Source of the DNA: Phocaeicola sp.
Lineage (GTDB): Bacteria > Bacteroidota > Bacteroidia > Bacteroidales > Bacteroidaceae
DNA: 33,761 nt
Reading direction: 5' to 3'
NCBI GenBank assembly: GCA_020026225.1
Contig: JAHHQU010000026.1
Location: 1-33,761 of the forward strand
The notes below the pieces were generated by a model. That model was not told the origin of the DNA. It worked only from the letters and a program-made list of their open reading frames with translations, and did not search any database. This document shows, piece after piece, positions 16,216-24,987 of the stretch. Position 1 is the stretch's first letter. Each line of letters begins with the position of its first letter. A program made the translations under genes and the position numbers.

Positions 16216-16260
16216 ACAGGCCTCTGACAATCATCCGACTGTCAGGGGCCTGTCTTTTTG
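16216..16260 (+). terminator. Terminator of the phosphatase gene, shared with pyrH
   Basis: Arms 16216-16229 and 16240-16253 form a 14-bp stem with one G:T pair, followed by CTTTTT. It lies 15 nt after the phosphatase stop and 21 nt past the convergent pyrH stop, so it can serve both. Confidence 0.85.
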
Positions 16261-16281
16261 AATATTGTTTTTTTCAACAGC

Positions 16282-16992
16282 TTAAGGATGTACTAAGGTA
16301 CCGATATTTTCGTCTGAAAGCACTTTTTTCAAGTTGCCTACAGTATCCATGTCGAATACAATGATGGGAAGGTTGTTCTCCTTACACATACAAGTTGCAG
16401 TCAAGTCCATAACTTTTAAGCCACGAGCCAACACTTCGTCGTAAGTGATTTCATCGAACTTAGTAGCGGTAGGATCTTTTTCAGGGTCAGCTGTATAGAT
16501 ACCGTCCACGCGAGTACCTTTTAACATGACTTCTGCTTCAATTTCAATGCCTCTCAAAGAAGAACCGGTATCAGTAGTAAAGAATGGGTTACCTGTACCA
16601 CCTGACATGATAACGATTTCACCGTTTTCCATTGCTTCAATTGCTTTCCATTTGGTATAGAATTCACCGATCGGTTCCATGCGAATGGCTGTAAGAACGC
16701 GTGCTTTTACGCCTGCTGCTACCAATGCAGAACTAAGGCCGAGGCTGTTGATAACTGTTGCCAGCATACCCATTTGGTCACCTTTAACACGGTCGAAGCC
16801 TTTGCTGGCACCGCTTAAACCACGGAAAATGTTTCCGCCGCCAATAACGATACCAATCTGCACGCCCATGTCGTGGATTTCTTTAATTTGCTGTGCATAT
16901 TCGCCGAGTCTTTTTTCGTCGATACCGTATTTCTTTTCTCCCATCAAGCTTTCGCCGCTGAGCTTCAGAAGAATTCTTTTGAATCTTGCCAT
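16282..16992 (-). CDS. pyrH: Uridylate kinase
   Basis: PyrH phosphorylates UMP to UDP in pyrimidine nucleotide synthesis and is a hexameric member of the amino-acid-kinase fold. The 236-residue protein shows KLSGESL near the N-terminus and the glycine-rich IGIVIGGGNIFRG segment. It also has GTGNPFFTTDT, which contacts the nucleotide, and the Asp-rich VDGIYTADPEKDP loop. The length is normal. It is a single-gene transcription unit with a promoter 46 nt upstream. Confidence 0.97.
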   Translation of the reverse strand: MARFKRILLKLSGESLMGEKKYGIDEKRLGEYAQQIKEIHDMGVQIGIVIGGGNIFRGLSGASKGFDRVKGDQMGMLATVINSLGLSSALVAAGVKARVLTAIRMEPIGEFYTKWKAIEAMENGEIVIMSGGTGNPFFTTDTGSSLRGIEIEAEVMLKGTRVDGIYTADPEKDPTATKFDEITYDEVLARGLKVMDLTATCMCKENNLPIIVFDMDTVGNLKKVLSDENIGTLVHP

Positions 16993-17037
16993 AATTATAG
17001 GTTTTATGAGGTTTAATACTATTCGATATTATTTCTA

Positions 17038-17068
17038 CAAAAATATAAAATAGATTGGGATATTCCAA
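17038..17068 (-). promoter_or_regulatory. Promoter of pyrH
   Basis: Minus-strand TTGG (17068-17065), 19 bp and TATTTTTG (17045-17038) form the promoter. The -7 box is an exact match and the -33 box a near match. The leader would be about 39 nt. Confidence 0.55.
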
Positions 17069-17187
17069 CGGAAAGGGTGTGTACATTTTTTTTGTACGAA
17101 CAAAAAGGAAACGGAGTATAGAAGATGGCATTATAGTGTTAAAAAAACGAATGCCCTCTTGTATCCTTTATTCTTTATGCACAAGAA

Positions 17188-17222
17188 AGACGTCCCGTTC
17201 CAACTTGTGAAACAGGACGTCT
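17188..17222 (-). terminator. Terminator of alaS
   Basis: AGACGTCC (17188-17195) pairs with GGACGTCT (17215-17222), and further pairing occurs beyond one mismatch. A T-rich TCTTTCTTGTG follows on the minus strand. It begins 26 nt past the alaS stop. The rest of the 256-nt pyrH-alaS gap holds the pyrH promoter and nothing else recognised. Confidence 0.75.
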
Positions 17223-17248
17223 AATATGATTGGAATCTTATCGGCTGA

Positions 17249-19867
17249 TTAGAAACCTGCCAATTCGATTACTTTATCAACAGCTGCACTCAAACCGTCA
17301 ACATCTTTACCGCCGGCTTGTGCAAAATGAGGCTGACCGCCGCCGCCACCTTTGATACATTTAGCGGCTTCACGAACGATTTTACCAGCGTTCAAACCTG
17401 CCTTTACTTGGTCTTCACTCATAGTGATGGTAAGCAACGGCTTGTTTTCGTAGTGGCTACCAATAACGACGAACAAGTTTTCTGTAAACTGTCCTTTCAA
17501 TTGGAAAGCAATGTTCTTGATCGCATCTGCTGGCATAGGAAGAACGGCCTTGATGATTTTCACGCCATTGATTTCTTTGGCATTTTCAATCAATTTGTTC
17601 TTTACTTCAGCTTCTTTTTCTTTCATGAACTCTTCCACTTGTTTCTTCAAGCCAGAATTTTCTTCGATGTATTTGGTAATAGCGACCTTCAAGTCTGGGG
17701 CGTTATTGAACAACGATTTCAACTCGGCCAATGTATCCTGAACGGTATCTAACATTTCTTCTACCTTGGCACCAGTGATTGCTTCAATACGGCGAACACC
17801 TGCTGCTACAGAACTTTCAGCGATGATTTTTACCATACCGATTTTACCGGTTGCTGATACGTGAGTACCCCCACAGAATTCAACAGAAGATCCGAACTGA
17901 ACTACGCGTACTTCGTCGCTGTATTTTTCACCGAAGAGTGCGATGGCACCCAATTCTTTTGCTTCAGCGATAGGTAAGTTGCGGTATTCAGTCAATGGAA
18001 TGTTCTGACGGATCTTGTCATTAACCAGATGTTCTACTTCACGAATCTGTTCTGGAGTTACTTTCTGGAAGTGAGAGAAGTCGAAACGCAAAGAGCCTGG
18101 AGTAACCAATGAACCTTTCTGTTCAACGTGTGTACCCAATACCTGACGTAAAGCTTCATCCAACAAGTGAGTACAAGAGTGGTTGGCTGCGCAAGCTGCA
18201 CGCTTTTCTTGGTCTACACAAGCCATCATAGGAGAGTTCAAGTGTTCTGGCATCTTCTTGGCGATATGGATAGGAAGATTGTTTTCCTTCTTGGTGTCGA
18301 TGATTTCAATAGTTTCGAATTCATTTACCAAGACACCGGTATCACCTACCTGACCACCACTTTCTGCATAGAACGGAGTGTCGCTCAATACAATCTGGTA
18401 AAGAGTTTGGTTCTTCTGCTTGATCTGGCGGTAACGCAAGATGCTAGTCTCATATTCTGTATAGTCGTAACCTACGAAAGTTGTTTCACCTTCTTTCAAA
18501 GTAACCCAGTCACCTGTTTCCACTGCGGCAGCGTTACGAGCACGTGCTTTTTGTTTAGCCATTTCAGCTTCGAATCCTTCTACATCTGCTGTCAAGCCGT
18601 TTTCGCGAAGAATCAATTCTGTCAAGTCGAATGGGAAGCCGAATGTATCGTACAAAGTAAAGGCATCAACACCGCTGATTTGAGTTTTTCCTGCTGCTTT
18701 AGTTTCAGCCATTGTCTTTTCCAACAAGCGGATACCTGTTTCCAACGTACGCAAGAATGATTCTTCCTCTTCTTTGATTACTTTTTCAATCAAAGCCTGC
18801 TGTGCTTTCAATTCTGGATATGCACCACCCATGTTTTCAATAAGTACAGGAACCAGACGATACATGAATGCCTGCTTCTGACCTAAGAAAGTGTATGCGT
18901 AACGAACGGCGCGACGCAAGATACGACGAATTACGTAACCAGCTTTTGCGTTAGAAGGAAGTTGGCCGTCAGTGATTGAGAATGCGATGGTACGGATATG
19001 GTCAGCGATTACGCGCATAGCGATATCGATCTTTTCATCCTTACCATAAGTTGTACCTGCCATATCACCGATAACTTTGATGATTGGTTGGAATACGTCT
19101 GTGTCATAGTTAGAAGTTTTTCCCTGCATAGCCATACACAAACGTTCGAATCCCATACCAGTATCGATCACTTTTGCTGGAAGTGGTTCCAACGATCCGT
19201 CAGCCTTACGGTTGTACTGCATAAATACAAGGTTCCAGATCTCAATCACCTGCGGGTGATCGTGGTTGACAAGGTCACGACCAGAGATTTTAGCACGTTC
19301 TTCTTCAGAACGAAGGTCGATATGGATTTCAGAACAAGGTCCGCAAGGTCCTGTATCACCCATTTCCCAGAAGTTGTCGTGTTTATTACCGTTGATGATA
19401 TGGTCAACTGGTAAGAATTTCTCCCAGTAAGAAGCTGCTTCATTATCACGTTCCAAGCCTTCAGATGCGCTTCCTTCAAAAACGGTTGCATAAAGATTTT
19501 TTGGATCGATTTTCAGTACGTCAACAAGAAATTCCCAAGCCCAGCTAATGGCTTCTTTTTTGAAATAATCTCCGAACGACCAGTTACCCAACATTTCAAA
19601 CATGGTATGGTGGTAAGTATCATGACCTACTTCTTCCAAGTCGTTATGCTTTCCGCTTACGCGAAGACATTTTTGAGAGTCGCTGACACGTTTGTATTTC
19701 GCAGGATGATTTCCCAATATAATGTCTTTAAACTGGTTCATACCTGCATTTGTAAACATCAGAGTAGGGTCATCTTTAATGACCATCGGTGCTGAAGGCA
19801 CAATCTGATGTCCTTTAGACTCAAAGAATTTTATGAATGAGTCGCGGATTTCATTTGCTGTCAACAT
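17249..19867 (-). CDS. alaS: Alanine--tRNA ligase
   Basis: AlaRS charges tRNA-Ala and edits mischarged Ser/Gly. All domains of the 872-residue enzyme are present. These are the class II catalytic core with SQKCLRVSGKHNDLEEVG (64-81) and MGFERL (238-243), then the editing domain with zinc ligands His563/His567 (HSCTH) and Cys665/His669 (CGGTH). The C-Ala domain carries the glycine-rich GGGGGQPHFAQAGG. The start directly follows a leader of about 40 nt from the -7 box at 19914-19921. The promoter is interlocked with the divergent M23 gene promoter. Confidence 0.98.
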   Translation of the reverse strand: MLTANEIRDSFIKFFESKGHQIVPSAPMVIKDDPTLMFTNAGMNQFKDIILGNHPAKYKRVSDSQKCLRVSGKHNDLEEVGHDTYHHTMFEMLGNWSFGDYFKKEAISWAWEFLVDVLKIDPKNLYATVFEGSASEGLERDNEAASYWEKFLPVDHIINGNKHDNFWEMGDTGPCGPCSEIHIDLRSEEERAKISGRDLVNHDHPQVIEIWNLVFMQYNRKADGSLEPLPAKVIDTGMGFERLCMAMQGKTSNYDTDVFQPIIKVIGDMAGTTYGKDEKIDIAMRVIADHIRTIAFSITDGQLPSNAKAGYVIRRILRRAVRYAYTFLGQKQAFMYRLVPVLIENMGGAYPELKAQQALIEKVIKEEEESFLRTLETGIRLLEKTMAETKAAGKTQISGVDAFTLYDTFGFPFDLTELILRENGLTADVEGFEAEMAKQKARARNAAAVETGDWVTLKEGETTFVGYDYTEYETSILRYRQIKQKNQTLYQIVLSDTPFYAESGGQVGDTGVLVNEFETIEIIDTKKENNLPIHIAKKMPEHLNSPMMACVDQEKRAACAANHSCTHLLDEALRQVLGTHVEQKGSLVTPGSLRFDFSHFQKVTPEQIREVEHLVNDKIRQNIPLTEYRNLPIAEAKELGAIALFGEKYSDEVRVVQFGSSVEFCGGTHVSATGKIGMVKIIAESSVAAGVRRIEAITGAKVEEMLDTVQDTLAELKSLFNNAPDLKVAITKYIEENSGLKKQVEEFMKEKEAEVKNKLIENAKEINGVKIIKAVLPMPADAIKNIAFQLKGQFTENLFVVIGSHYENKPLLTITMSEDQVKAGLNAGKIVREAAKCIKGGGGGQPHFAQAGGKDVDGLSAAVDKVIELAGF

Positions 19868-19909
19868 ATTTTATATAATAAATCTTGTAGTTAATATTCT
19901 CAAAATAGA

Positions 19910-19940
19910 TTTGCAAAGATAATTGGTTTTATTATTTTTG
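19910..19940 (+). promoter_or_regulatory. Promoter of the M23 peptidase gene
   Basis: TTTG (19910-19913), 19 bp and TATTTTTG (19933-19940) are an exact match to both Bacteroides promoter boxes. The leader would be about 54 nt. Confidence 0.7.
19914..19921 (-). promoter_or_regulatory. -7 box of alaS
   Basis: Minus-strand TATCTTTG is an exact TAnnTTTG match. It lies entirely inside the spacer of the divergent M23 promoter, so the two promoters cannot be occupied together. The -33 region is weak. Confidence 0.6.
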
Positions 19941-20000
19941 TCATTAAGTTTTGTGAAAAAACTTGCTTTAAGGACGCTTATTTCTTTAAAAAGTGATTGA

Positions 20001-20969
20001 ATGCGAAAAGTTTACTATATCTATAATCCGAAAACTCGTACCTACGACCGTATCTATCCTACTGTGCGTCAGCGTGTCATGAGCTTTTTGACTCGTCTGT
20101 TTATCGGTATGGGATTTGGTGCAGGCAGTTTTTTGATCCTATTGCTGGTTTTCGGTTCTCCTCAAGAAAAAGATTTGCGAATAGAGAATTCAAAGATGCA
20201 GGCACAGTATCAGATTCTGTCTTCTCGATTGGATGAGGCTTTATCGGTCATGCAGCGTTTGCAGCAGCGTGATGATAATCTGTATCGGGTAATCATGCAA
20301 TCGGATCCCGTAAATGAAGGGCTTCGGAATGCTAATTATAGCGGTACAAATCGTTATGAAGAATTGATGGGAATGGCCAATTCGAATTTAGTTTTGAATA
20401 CTACCCGAAAGATGGATTTACTGGCCCGACAAGTCTATATCCAGTCGAAATCGTTTGATGAGGTGGTAGATCTGTGCAAACAGCATGATGAAATGATCAA
20501 ATGCATTCCTGCCATTCAACCGGTTTCAAACCATGATTTAAAGAAAACTGCATCTGGTTATGGATTGCGTATTGATCCGATTTATAAAACCGTCAAGTTT
20601 CATTCTGGAATGGACTTCTCAGCCAATATAGGAACTCCTATTTATGTAACAGGCAACGGTAAAGTTGTGAAAGCAGGGTGGGAAGGATTGTATGGTAATT
20701 GTATAACTGTGGATCACGGTTTCGGTTATGTTACCAAATATGCTCACATGAGTAAAATTATAGCTCGTACTGGACAAAAAGTCGTGAGAGGTGAGATCAT
20801 CGGTGAAGTAGGAAGTACAGGAAAGAGTACCGGACCGCATTTGCACTATGAAGTACATGTGAAAGGAAAAATTGTAAACCCGGTTAATTATTATTTCATG
20901 GATTTGAATGCCGAGGACTATGATCGTATGGTAGAATTGGCAGCTAACCATGCTAAGGTATATGACTGA
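20001..20969 (+). CDS. Membrane-anchored M23 (LytM-type) endopeptidase
   Basis: This 322-residue protein has a short cytoplasmic N-terminus, one transmembrane helix at about 32-52, a coiled-coil stretch (about 55-100) and a C-terminal LytM domain in the periplasm. The zinc and catalytic residues are complete: His201-x3-Asp205 (HSGMD), His249 (YAHMS) and His280-x-His282 (HLHYEV). It should therefore be an active peptidoglycan endopeptidase rather than an EnvC-like activator. The architecture resembles the M23 proteins widespread in Bacteroidetes. The MerR-type regulator gene follows after 17 nt and is probably cotranscribed. Confidence 0.92.
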   Translation: MRKVYYIYNPKTRTYDRIYPTVRQRVMSFLTRLFIGMGFGAGSFLILLLVFGSPQEKDLRIENSKMQAQYQILSSRLDEALSVMQRLQQRDDNLYRVIMQSDPVNEGLRNANYSGTNRYEELMGMANSNLVLNTTRKMDLLARQVYIQSKSFDEVVDLCKQHDEMIKCIPAIQPVSNHDLKKTASGYGLRIDPIYKTVKFHSGMDFSANIGTPIYVTGNGKVVKAGWEGLYGNCITVDHGFGYVTKYAHMSKIIARTGQKVVRGEIIGEVGSTGKSTGPHLHYEVHVKGKIVNPVNYYFMDLNAEDYDRMVELAANHAKVYD

Positions 20970-20986
20970 TCAATAGGAGAAGTAGT

Positions 20987-21334
20987 ATGTTGAAACCAGA
21001 AGAAAAAAAATTAAAATTATATTATTCTATCAGTGAAGTAGCCCAATTGTTTGGAGTCAATGAATCGCTGCTTCGGTATTGGGAAAAAGAATTTCCCATG
21101 ATTTCTCCGAAGAAGGCTGGAGGTAATATCCGTCAATATAGAAAAGAGGATATAGAGAATATTCGTCTGATTTATCATTTGGTGAAGGAAAAAGGAATGA
21201 CTTTGGCAGGGGCCAAGCAGCGTTTGAAGCAGAATAAGGAGAGTATTGTAAAGACGGCTGATATTATCGACCGCTTGAATGAAATAAAAAAAGAACTCCT
21301 TAGTATGCGTAAGGAGCTCGATTATCTCAATTGA
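20987..21334 (+). CDS. MerR family transcriptional regulator
   Basis: This 115-residue protein starts with a MerR-type winged helix (YYSISEVAQLFGVNESLLRYWEKEF, then GNIRQYRKEDIENIRLIYHLV) and ends in a coiled coil of about 35 residues. There is no effector-binding domain and no cysteine set for metals, so any signal must come through another route. It is coupled to the M23 peptidase gene. The gene end carries, on the opposite strand, the terminator of the convergent (p)ppGpp gene (21286-21319). The two stop codons are only 6 nt apart. Confidence 0.9.
   Translation: MLKPEEKKLKLYYSISEVAQLFGVNESLLRYWEKEFPMISPKKAGGNIRQYRKEDIENIRLIYHLVKEKGMTLAGAKQRLKQNKESIVKTADIIDRLNEIKKELLSMRKELDYLN
21286..21319 (-). 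terminator. Terminator of the (p)ppGpp gene, inside the merR coding region
   Basis: On the minus strand GAGCTCCTTA (21319-21310) pairs with TAAGGAGTTC (21302-21293) as a 10-bp stem with one G:T pair and a 7-nt loop. Seven T residues follow (21292-21286). This is a textbook intrinsic terminator lying fully within the last 16 codons of the convergent regulator gene. Confidence 0.85.
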
Positions 21335-21340
21335 TTTAAA

Positions 21341-23632
21341 TTAGTCGTCGGTTGCGATTACATCATCAAACCTTTCTATACGTGTGACGCGTTTGATGTT
21401 TTCTATCTTTTTCAGTTCTTCGCAGATAGAGTTTACATCATCTACATCATGTACATAGATTTGGAAGCGTCCTTCAAAAATTCCGTCGTTTGATTCCAAA
21501 TGTAGTTTGTGAATGTTCACATTCAGTTGACAGGAAATGATTTCGGTCACTTTCTTCAAGATACCGATGCCGTCTATACCTTTCAAATATACGTTGACTG
21601 GGAAGTCCAGCGCTTTTCCTATTTCCCATTGTACTGCCAATAGACGGTTGCCAAAACTCGTTTTGAGTTGTGCAGCAATTGGACATTGACGTTTATGGAT
21701 AATGATGCGGTTGTTGCTGTCGATGTAGCCCAGTACATCATCTCCTGGAATCGGCTTGCAGCAGTCGGCGATGATGTAATTCTTCTGAATAGCATCCGGA
21801 GTCAGCTTCAGTACTTTCTTTTTATCGATTTCTAATGCTGCCGGCTTTTCTTTTGTAACCTCTTCCTTCTTTTCTGCCTGTTTGTTCTTGTTTCCGCCAA
21901 AAGCAAAGGCAATATATTTTTTCCAGTTTGTAGGAGTTGGTTTCTCTTTCAATTCATTCAAGTCGTTGTTATCTAGAATGATTCGTTTCTGTCCAATTTC
22001 CAAGAAGAACTCTTCAAGTGAAGGAGATTCATGGTACTTGCATAACTTCTGGAAGTTCTGTTCGTTTGGCTCAAAGTCTCCTGCAATCAAGAACTCACGC
22101 AGTATGTCTTCTCCTGCTTGCTGGAGCTCTCGGCGTTCTCGTTTCAAGATAGCTTGAATTTTAGCTTTTGCCTTGGCTGTAGTGGCGAAATTAATCCACT
22201 CTGGCTGAACTCTCTGCGACTTGGAAGTCAGAATTTCCACTTGGTCACCGCTTTTCAGTTTGTGGCTTAATGGAACCAGCTTATGGTTTACCTTGGCTCC
22301 GATACAATGACTTCCTAAAAACGTATGGATTTGGAAGGCAAAGTCGAGGGCGGTACAATTTTGTGGCATTGTCTTGATTTCTCCTTTGGGAGTAAAGACA
22401 AAAATTTCAGAAGCAAACAAGTTCAATTTGATGGTATCCAAAAAATCAATGGCATCCGGTTGAGGATCGTCCAAAATTTCTTTGATGGTACGCAGCCATT
22501 TGCTCAATTCTCCTTCATCTTCGCTACCTCCTCCTTCTTTGTATTTCCAATGAGCGGCAAATCCCTGTTCGGCTACATCGTTCATACGTTCGCTTCGAAT
22601 TTGTACTTCAATCCAGCGTCCCAAATTACTCATTAACGTAACGTGTAATGCTTGATAGCCGTTGGCTTTTGGATGACTTACCCAGTCACGCAAGCGGTCT
22701 GGATGCGGTTTGTATATTCGTGAAATGGCAACATAAATATTGAAGCAGTCATTCAATTCTTCTTCTTCGCGATGGGGAGTGAAAATGATACGTACGGCCA
22801 AAATGTCATAAATTTCTTCGAATGTGATGTGTTTGGCTTGCATCTTGTTCCAAATGGAATAAGGTGATTTTACACGGGCTGTAATATGGTAAGAGATGCC
22901 CATCTTATCCAATTGCTCACGAATAGGCGCTGTAAATTCTGCAAACAAATGATTACGTTCCGCTTGGGTAGCTTTCAGCTTTTCTTGAATGCGATTATAA
23001 GTTTCTGGATGCTCGTATTTGAAGCTCAAGTCTTCCAATTCCGTTTTGATGCGGTTCAAGCCAAGTCGATTGGCCAGAGGGGCATAAATATAGAGGGTTT
23101 CACCGGCAATCTTATATTGCTTACTAGGCAGCATGGAACCGAGCGTACGCATATTATGTAAGCGGTCGGATATCTTAATGAGTATCACACGGATATCATT
23201 ATTCATAGTCAGCAGCAACTTCTTGAAATTTTCCGCTTGAGCAGATGCACGGTCACCGAAAATACCTCCTGATATTTTTGTCAAACCATCTACTATCTGT
23301 GCTATTTTCGAACCGAAAAGATTCTCTATATCTTCTACGGTATAGTCTGTGTCTTCCACCACATCGTGCAGTAAAGCAGAGCAGATGGAAGTAGACCCCA
23401 ATCCGATTTCACAGCAAGCAATACGAGCTACTGCTATAGGGTGCAGAATATATGGTTCGCCTGAACGACGGCGCACTCCTTTATGTGCCTGTCGGGCGAA
23501 ATTAAAAGCTTTGGTAATTATTTCTACCTTTTTGCGATGTCGGCTTTCGAGATAACGGTCCAATAATTCTTGGAAGGCATCATCAATCAGTTTCTCTTCA
23601 GCTTGTTCTTGAGTTTGTTTTTCATCCATCAT
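21341..23632 (-). CDS. Bifunctional (p)ppGpp synthetase/hydrolase (Rel/SpoT)
   Basis: This RelA/SpoT homologue makes and degrades the stringent-response alarmone. In the 763-residue form the HD hydrolase motif HDxxED is intact (His89, Asp90, Glu93, Asp94). The synthetase segment is present (RVKSPYSIWNKM, EIYDILAVRIIF, EVQIRSERM), followed by TGS (FTPKGEIKTMP) and a C-terminal ACT domain. Both activities are therefore likely. An in-frame ATG at 23656 coincides with the predicted transcription start of a perfect promoter (23662-23692). The start MMDEKQ at 23632 (or the next ATG, 23629) is thus preferred. It lies downstream of the parAB-lytic transglycosylase genes but has its own promoter. Confidence 0.95.
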   Translation of the reverse strand: MMDEKQTQEQAEEKLIDDAFQELLDRYLESRHRKKVEIITKAFNFARQAHKGVRRRSGEPYILHPIAVARIACCEIGLGSTSICSALLHDVVEDTDYTVEDIENLFGSKIAQIVDGLTKISGGIFGDRASAQAENFKKLLLTMNNDIRVILIKISDRLHNMRTLGSMLPSKQYKIAGETLYIYAPLANRLGLNRIKTELEDLSFKYEHPETYNRIQEKLKATQAERNHLFAEFTAPIREQLDKMGISYHITARVKSPYSIWNKMQAKHITFEEIYDILAVRIIFTPHREEEELNDCFNIYVAISRIYKPHPDRLRDWVSHPKANGYQALHVTLMSNLGRWIEVQIRSERMNDVAEQGFAAHWKYKEGGGSEDEGELSKWLRTIKEILDDPQPDAIDFLDTIKLNLFASEIFVFTPKGEIKTMPQNCTALDFAFQIHTFLGSHCIGAKVNHKLVPLSHKLKSGDQVEILTSKSQRVQPEWINFATTAKAKAKIQAILKRERRELQQAGEDILREFLIAGDFEPNEQNFQKLCKYHESPSLEEFFLEIGQKRIILDNNDLNELKEKPTPTNWKKYIAFAFGGNKNKQAEKKEEVTKEKPAALEIDKKKVLKLTPDAIQKNYIIADCCKPIPGDDVLGYIDSNNRIIIHKRQCPIAAQLKTSFGNRLLAVQWEIGKALDFPVNVYLKGIDGIGILKKVTEIISCQLNVNIHKLHLESNDGIFEGRFQIYVHDVDDVNSICEELKKIENIKRVTRIERFDDVIATDD

Positions 23633-23661
23633 ATCATTCCCTCCATAATTAGTCAATATTG

Positions 23662-23692
23662 CAAAAATAGGGAAAATATGTAATTATGCAAA
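23662..23692 (-). promoter_or_regulatory. Promoter of the (p)ppGpp synthetase/hydrolase gene
   Basis: Minus-strand TTTG (23692-23689), 19 bp and TATTTTTG (23669-23662) match both consensus boxes exactly. It predicts transcription from about 23655 and so decides against the upstream ATG at 23656. Confidence 0.7.
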
Positions 23693-23739
23693 TACATTTA
23701 TTTAACTTCTTAAATATACTTGCATAATTTATTCGGATT

Positions 23740-24984
23740 TTATTGGACTCTGATTGTTCTTCCTATGCGAATGTTGTTTCCTTTGATCCCGTTCCACTGA
23801 CGTAATTGTTTTACGGATACATGGTATTTAGCTGCAATTCCTCCTAAAGTTTCTCCTCTGCGTATCTTATGGTAACGTACGGCACTCTTAGGAGTGGTGA
23901 CTGTAACTGTACTGCGTCGCTTGTTGTAAATCTGTGGCTTGTAATTGAAGATACTGTCTTCATTAGCAAGGAAACAACTCATCTTGTCATTAGGAAGATG
24001 CAAAGCATGAGCACTGCCGGTTTCAGGAATGATATCCTTGCGATATTTGGGATTCAAAGCACGCAATTGGTCGATATTTATATCGCAGACTTCTGCTATC
24101 TGATTTAGATTCAGCGTCTTATAAATATGAACGGTGTCGCTTCCTTCGGGCATCTGCATAGCCATCGGGCTGATGTCGTGTTCGCAATAGTAAGTCATAA
24201 TATAGTTGGCTGCGATGAAGGCTGGCACATAACCACGAGTTTCTTTCGGGAGAAAGTTATAGATAGACCAGAAGTCGGTAGCTCCCCCTGCACGGCGAAT
24301 CGCTTTATTGATGGTACCTGGACCACAGTTGTAAGCAGCAAGAACTAAATTCCAATCGTGATAGATTTCATAAAGGTCTTTCAAGTAACGTGCAGCGGCA
24401 CGAGTTGATTTCAGTGGATCACGTCGTTCGTCTATCAATGAATTCACTTCCAATCCATAAGCTTTTCCAGTACGTAGCATGAACTGCCACAAACCCACTG
24501 CTCCCTGACGTGAGGTGGCCATCGGATTCAAAGCGGACTCAATAACAGGAAGATATCTCAACTCTAAAGGAAGATTGTACAAATCGAGAGCTTCTTCAAT
24601 AATCGGCATATAAAAATTATTGGCACTCAACATGAAAGAAACCTTGTTGCGCAGACGCACCGCATACATGTCGATGAATTTGCGTACAATATCGTTATAA
24701 GGCATTTCAATAATGGCAGGGATACGTTGCAGGCGTGTGATATACACAGAGTCGCTTACGTAAGGATTTGCCTTGCCCATCGTACAATTTCCGGTAGGGG
24801 TAATATAATGCTTAGAAACCCAATCAAGATACAGACTGTCTGTCTCAGAAAGCATGCCTTCTGGCAATTGAATTTCTTGGTTTTCACCGGTATTTCCTTT
24901 TACTGTAATGCTCTCGATGCGTTGCTGTGCAAAAGTTACCGATGAACTTAATAGAGTAAGTAAGCAGATTATAGTTTTTTTCAT
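23740..24984 (-). CDS. MltD-like lytic transglycosylase with LysM
   Basis: The enzyme cleaves peptidoglycan glycan strands to 1,6-anhydro products. The 414-residue protein has a signal peptide (about 1-19, ending TFAQ) and an SLT domain with catalytic Glu149 in PVIES. The usual GAVGLWQFM (161-169) and AYNCGPG (217-223) motifs are present. A clear LysM repeat lies at the C-terminus (about 370-414), and a degenerate LysM-like stretch at about 290-345. It starts 3 nt after the DUF5683 gene and is the last gene of the parAB operon. No strong terminator was found before the downstream (p)ppGpp gene. Confidence 0.92.
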   Translation of the reverse strand: MKKTIICLLTLLSSSVTFAQQRIESITVKGNTGENQEIQLPEGMLSETDSLYLDWVSKHYITPTGNCTMGKANPYVSDSVYITRLQRIPAIIEMPYNDIVRKFIDMYAVRLRNKVSFMLSANNFYMPIIEEALDLYNLPLELRYLPVIESALNPMATSRQGAVGLWQFMLRTGKAYGLEVNSLIDERRDPLKSTRAAARYLKDLYEIYHDWNLVLAAYNCGPGTINKAIRRAGGATDFWSIYNFLPKETRGYVPAFIAANYIMTYYCEHDISPMAMQMPEGSDTVHIYKTLNLNQIAEVCDINIDQLRALNPKYRKDIIPETGSAHALHLPNDKMSCFLANEDSIFNYKPQIYNKRRSTVTVTTPKSAVRYHKIRRGETLGGIAAKYHVSVKQLRQWNGIKGNNIRIGRTIRVQ

Positions 24985-24987
24985 GGT

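Noticed and set aside
17318..18760. Long open frames on the plus strand opposite alaS
   Set aside because: They are shadows of the alaS codon pattern, with no recognisable domain or promoter.
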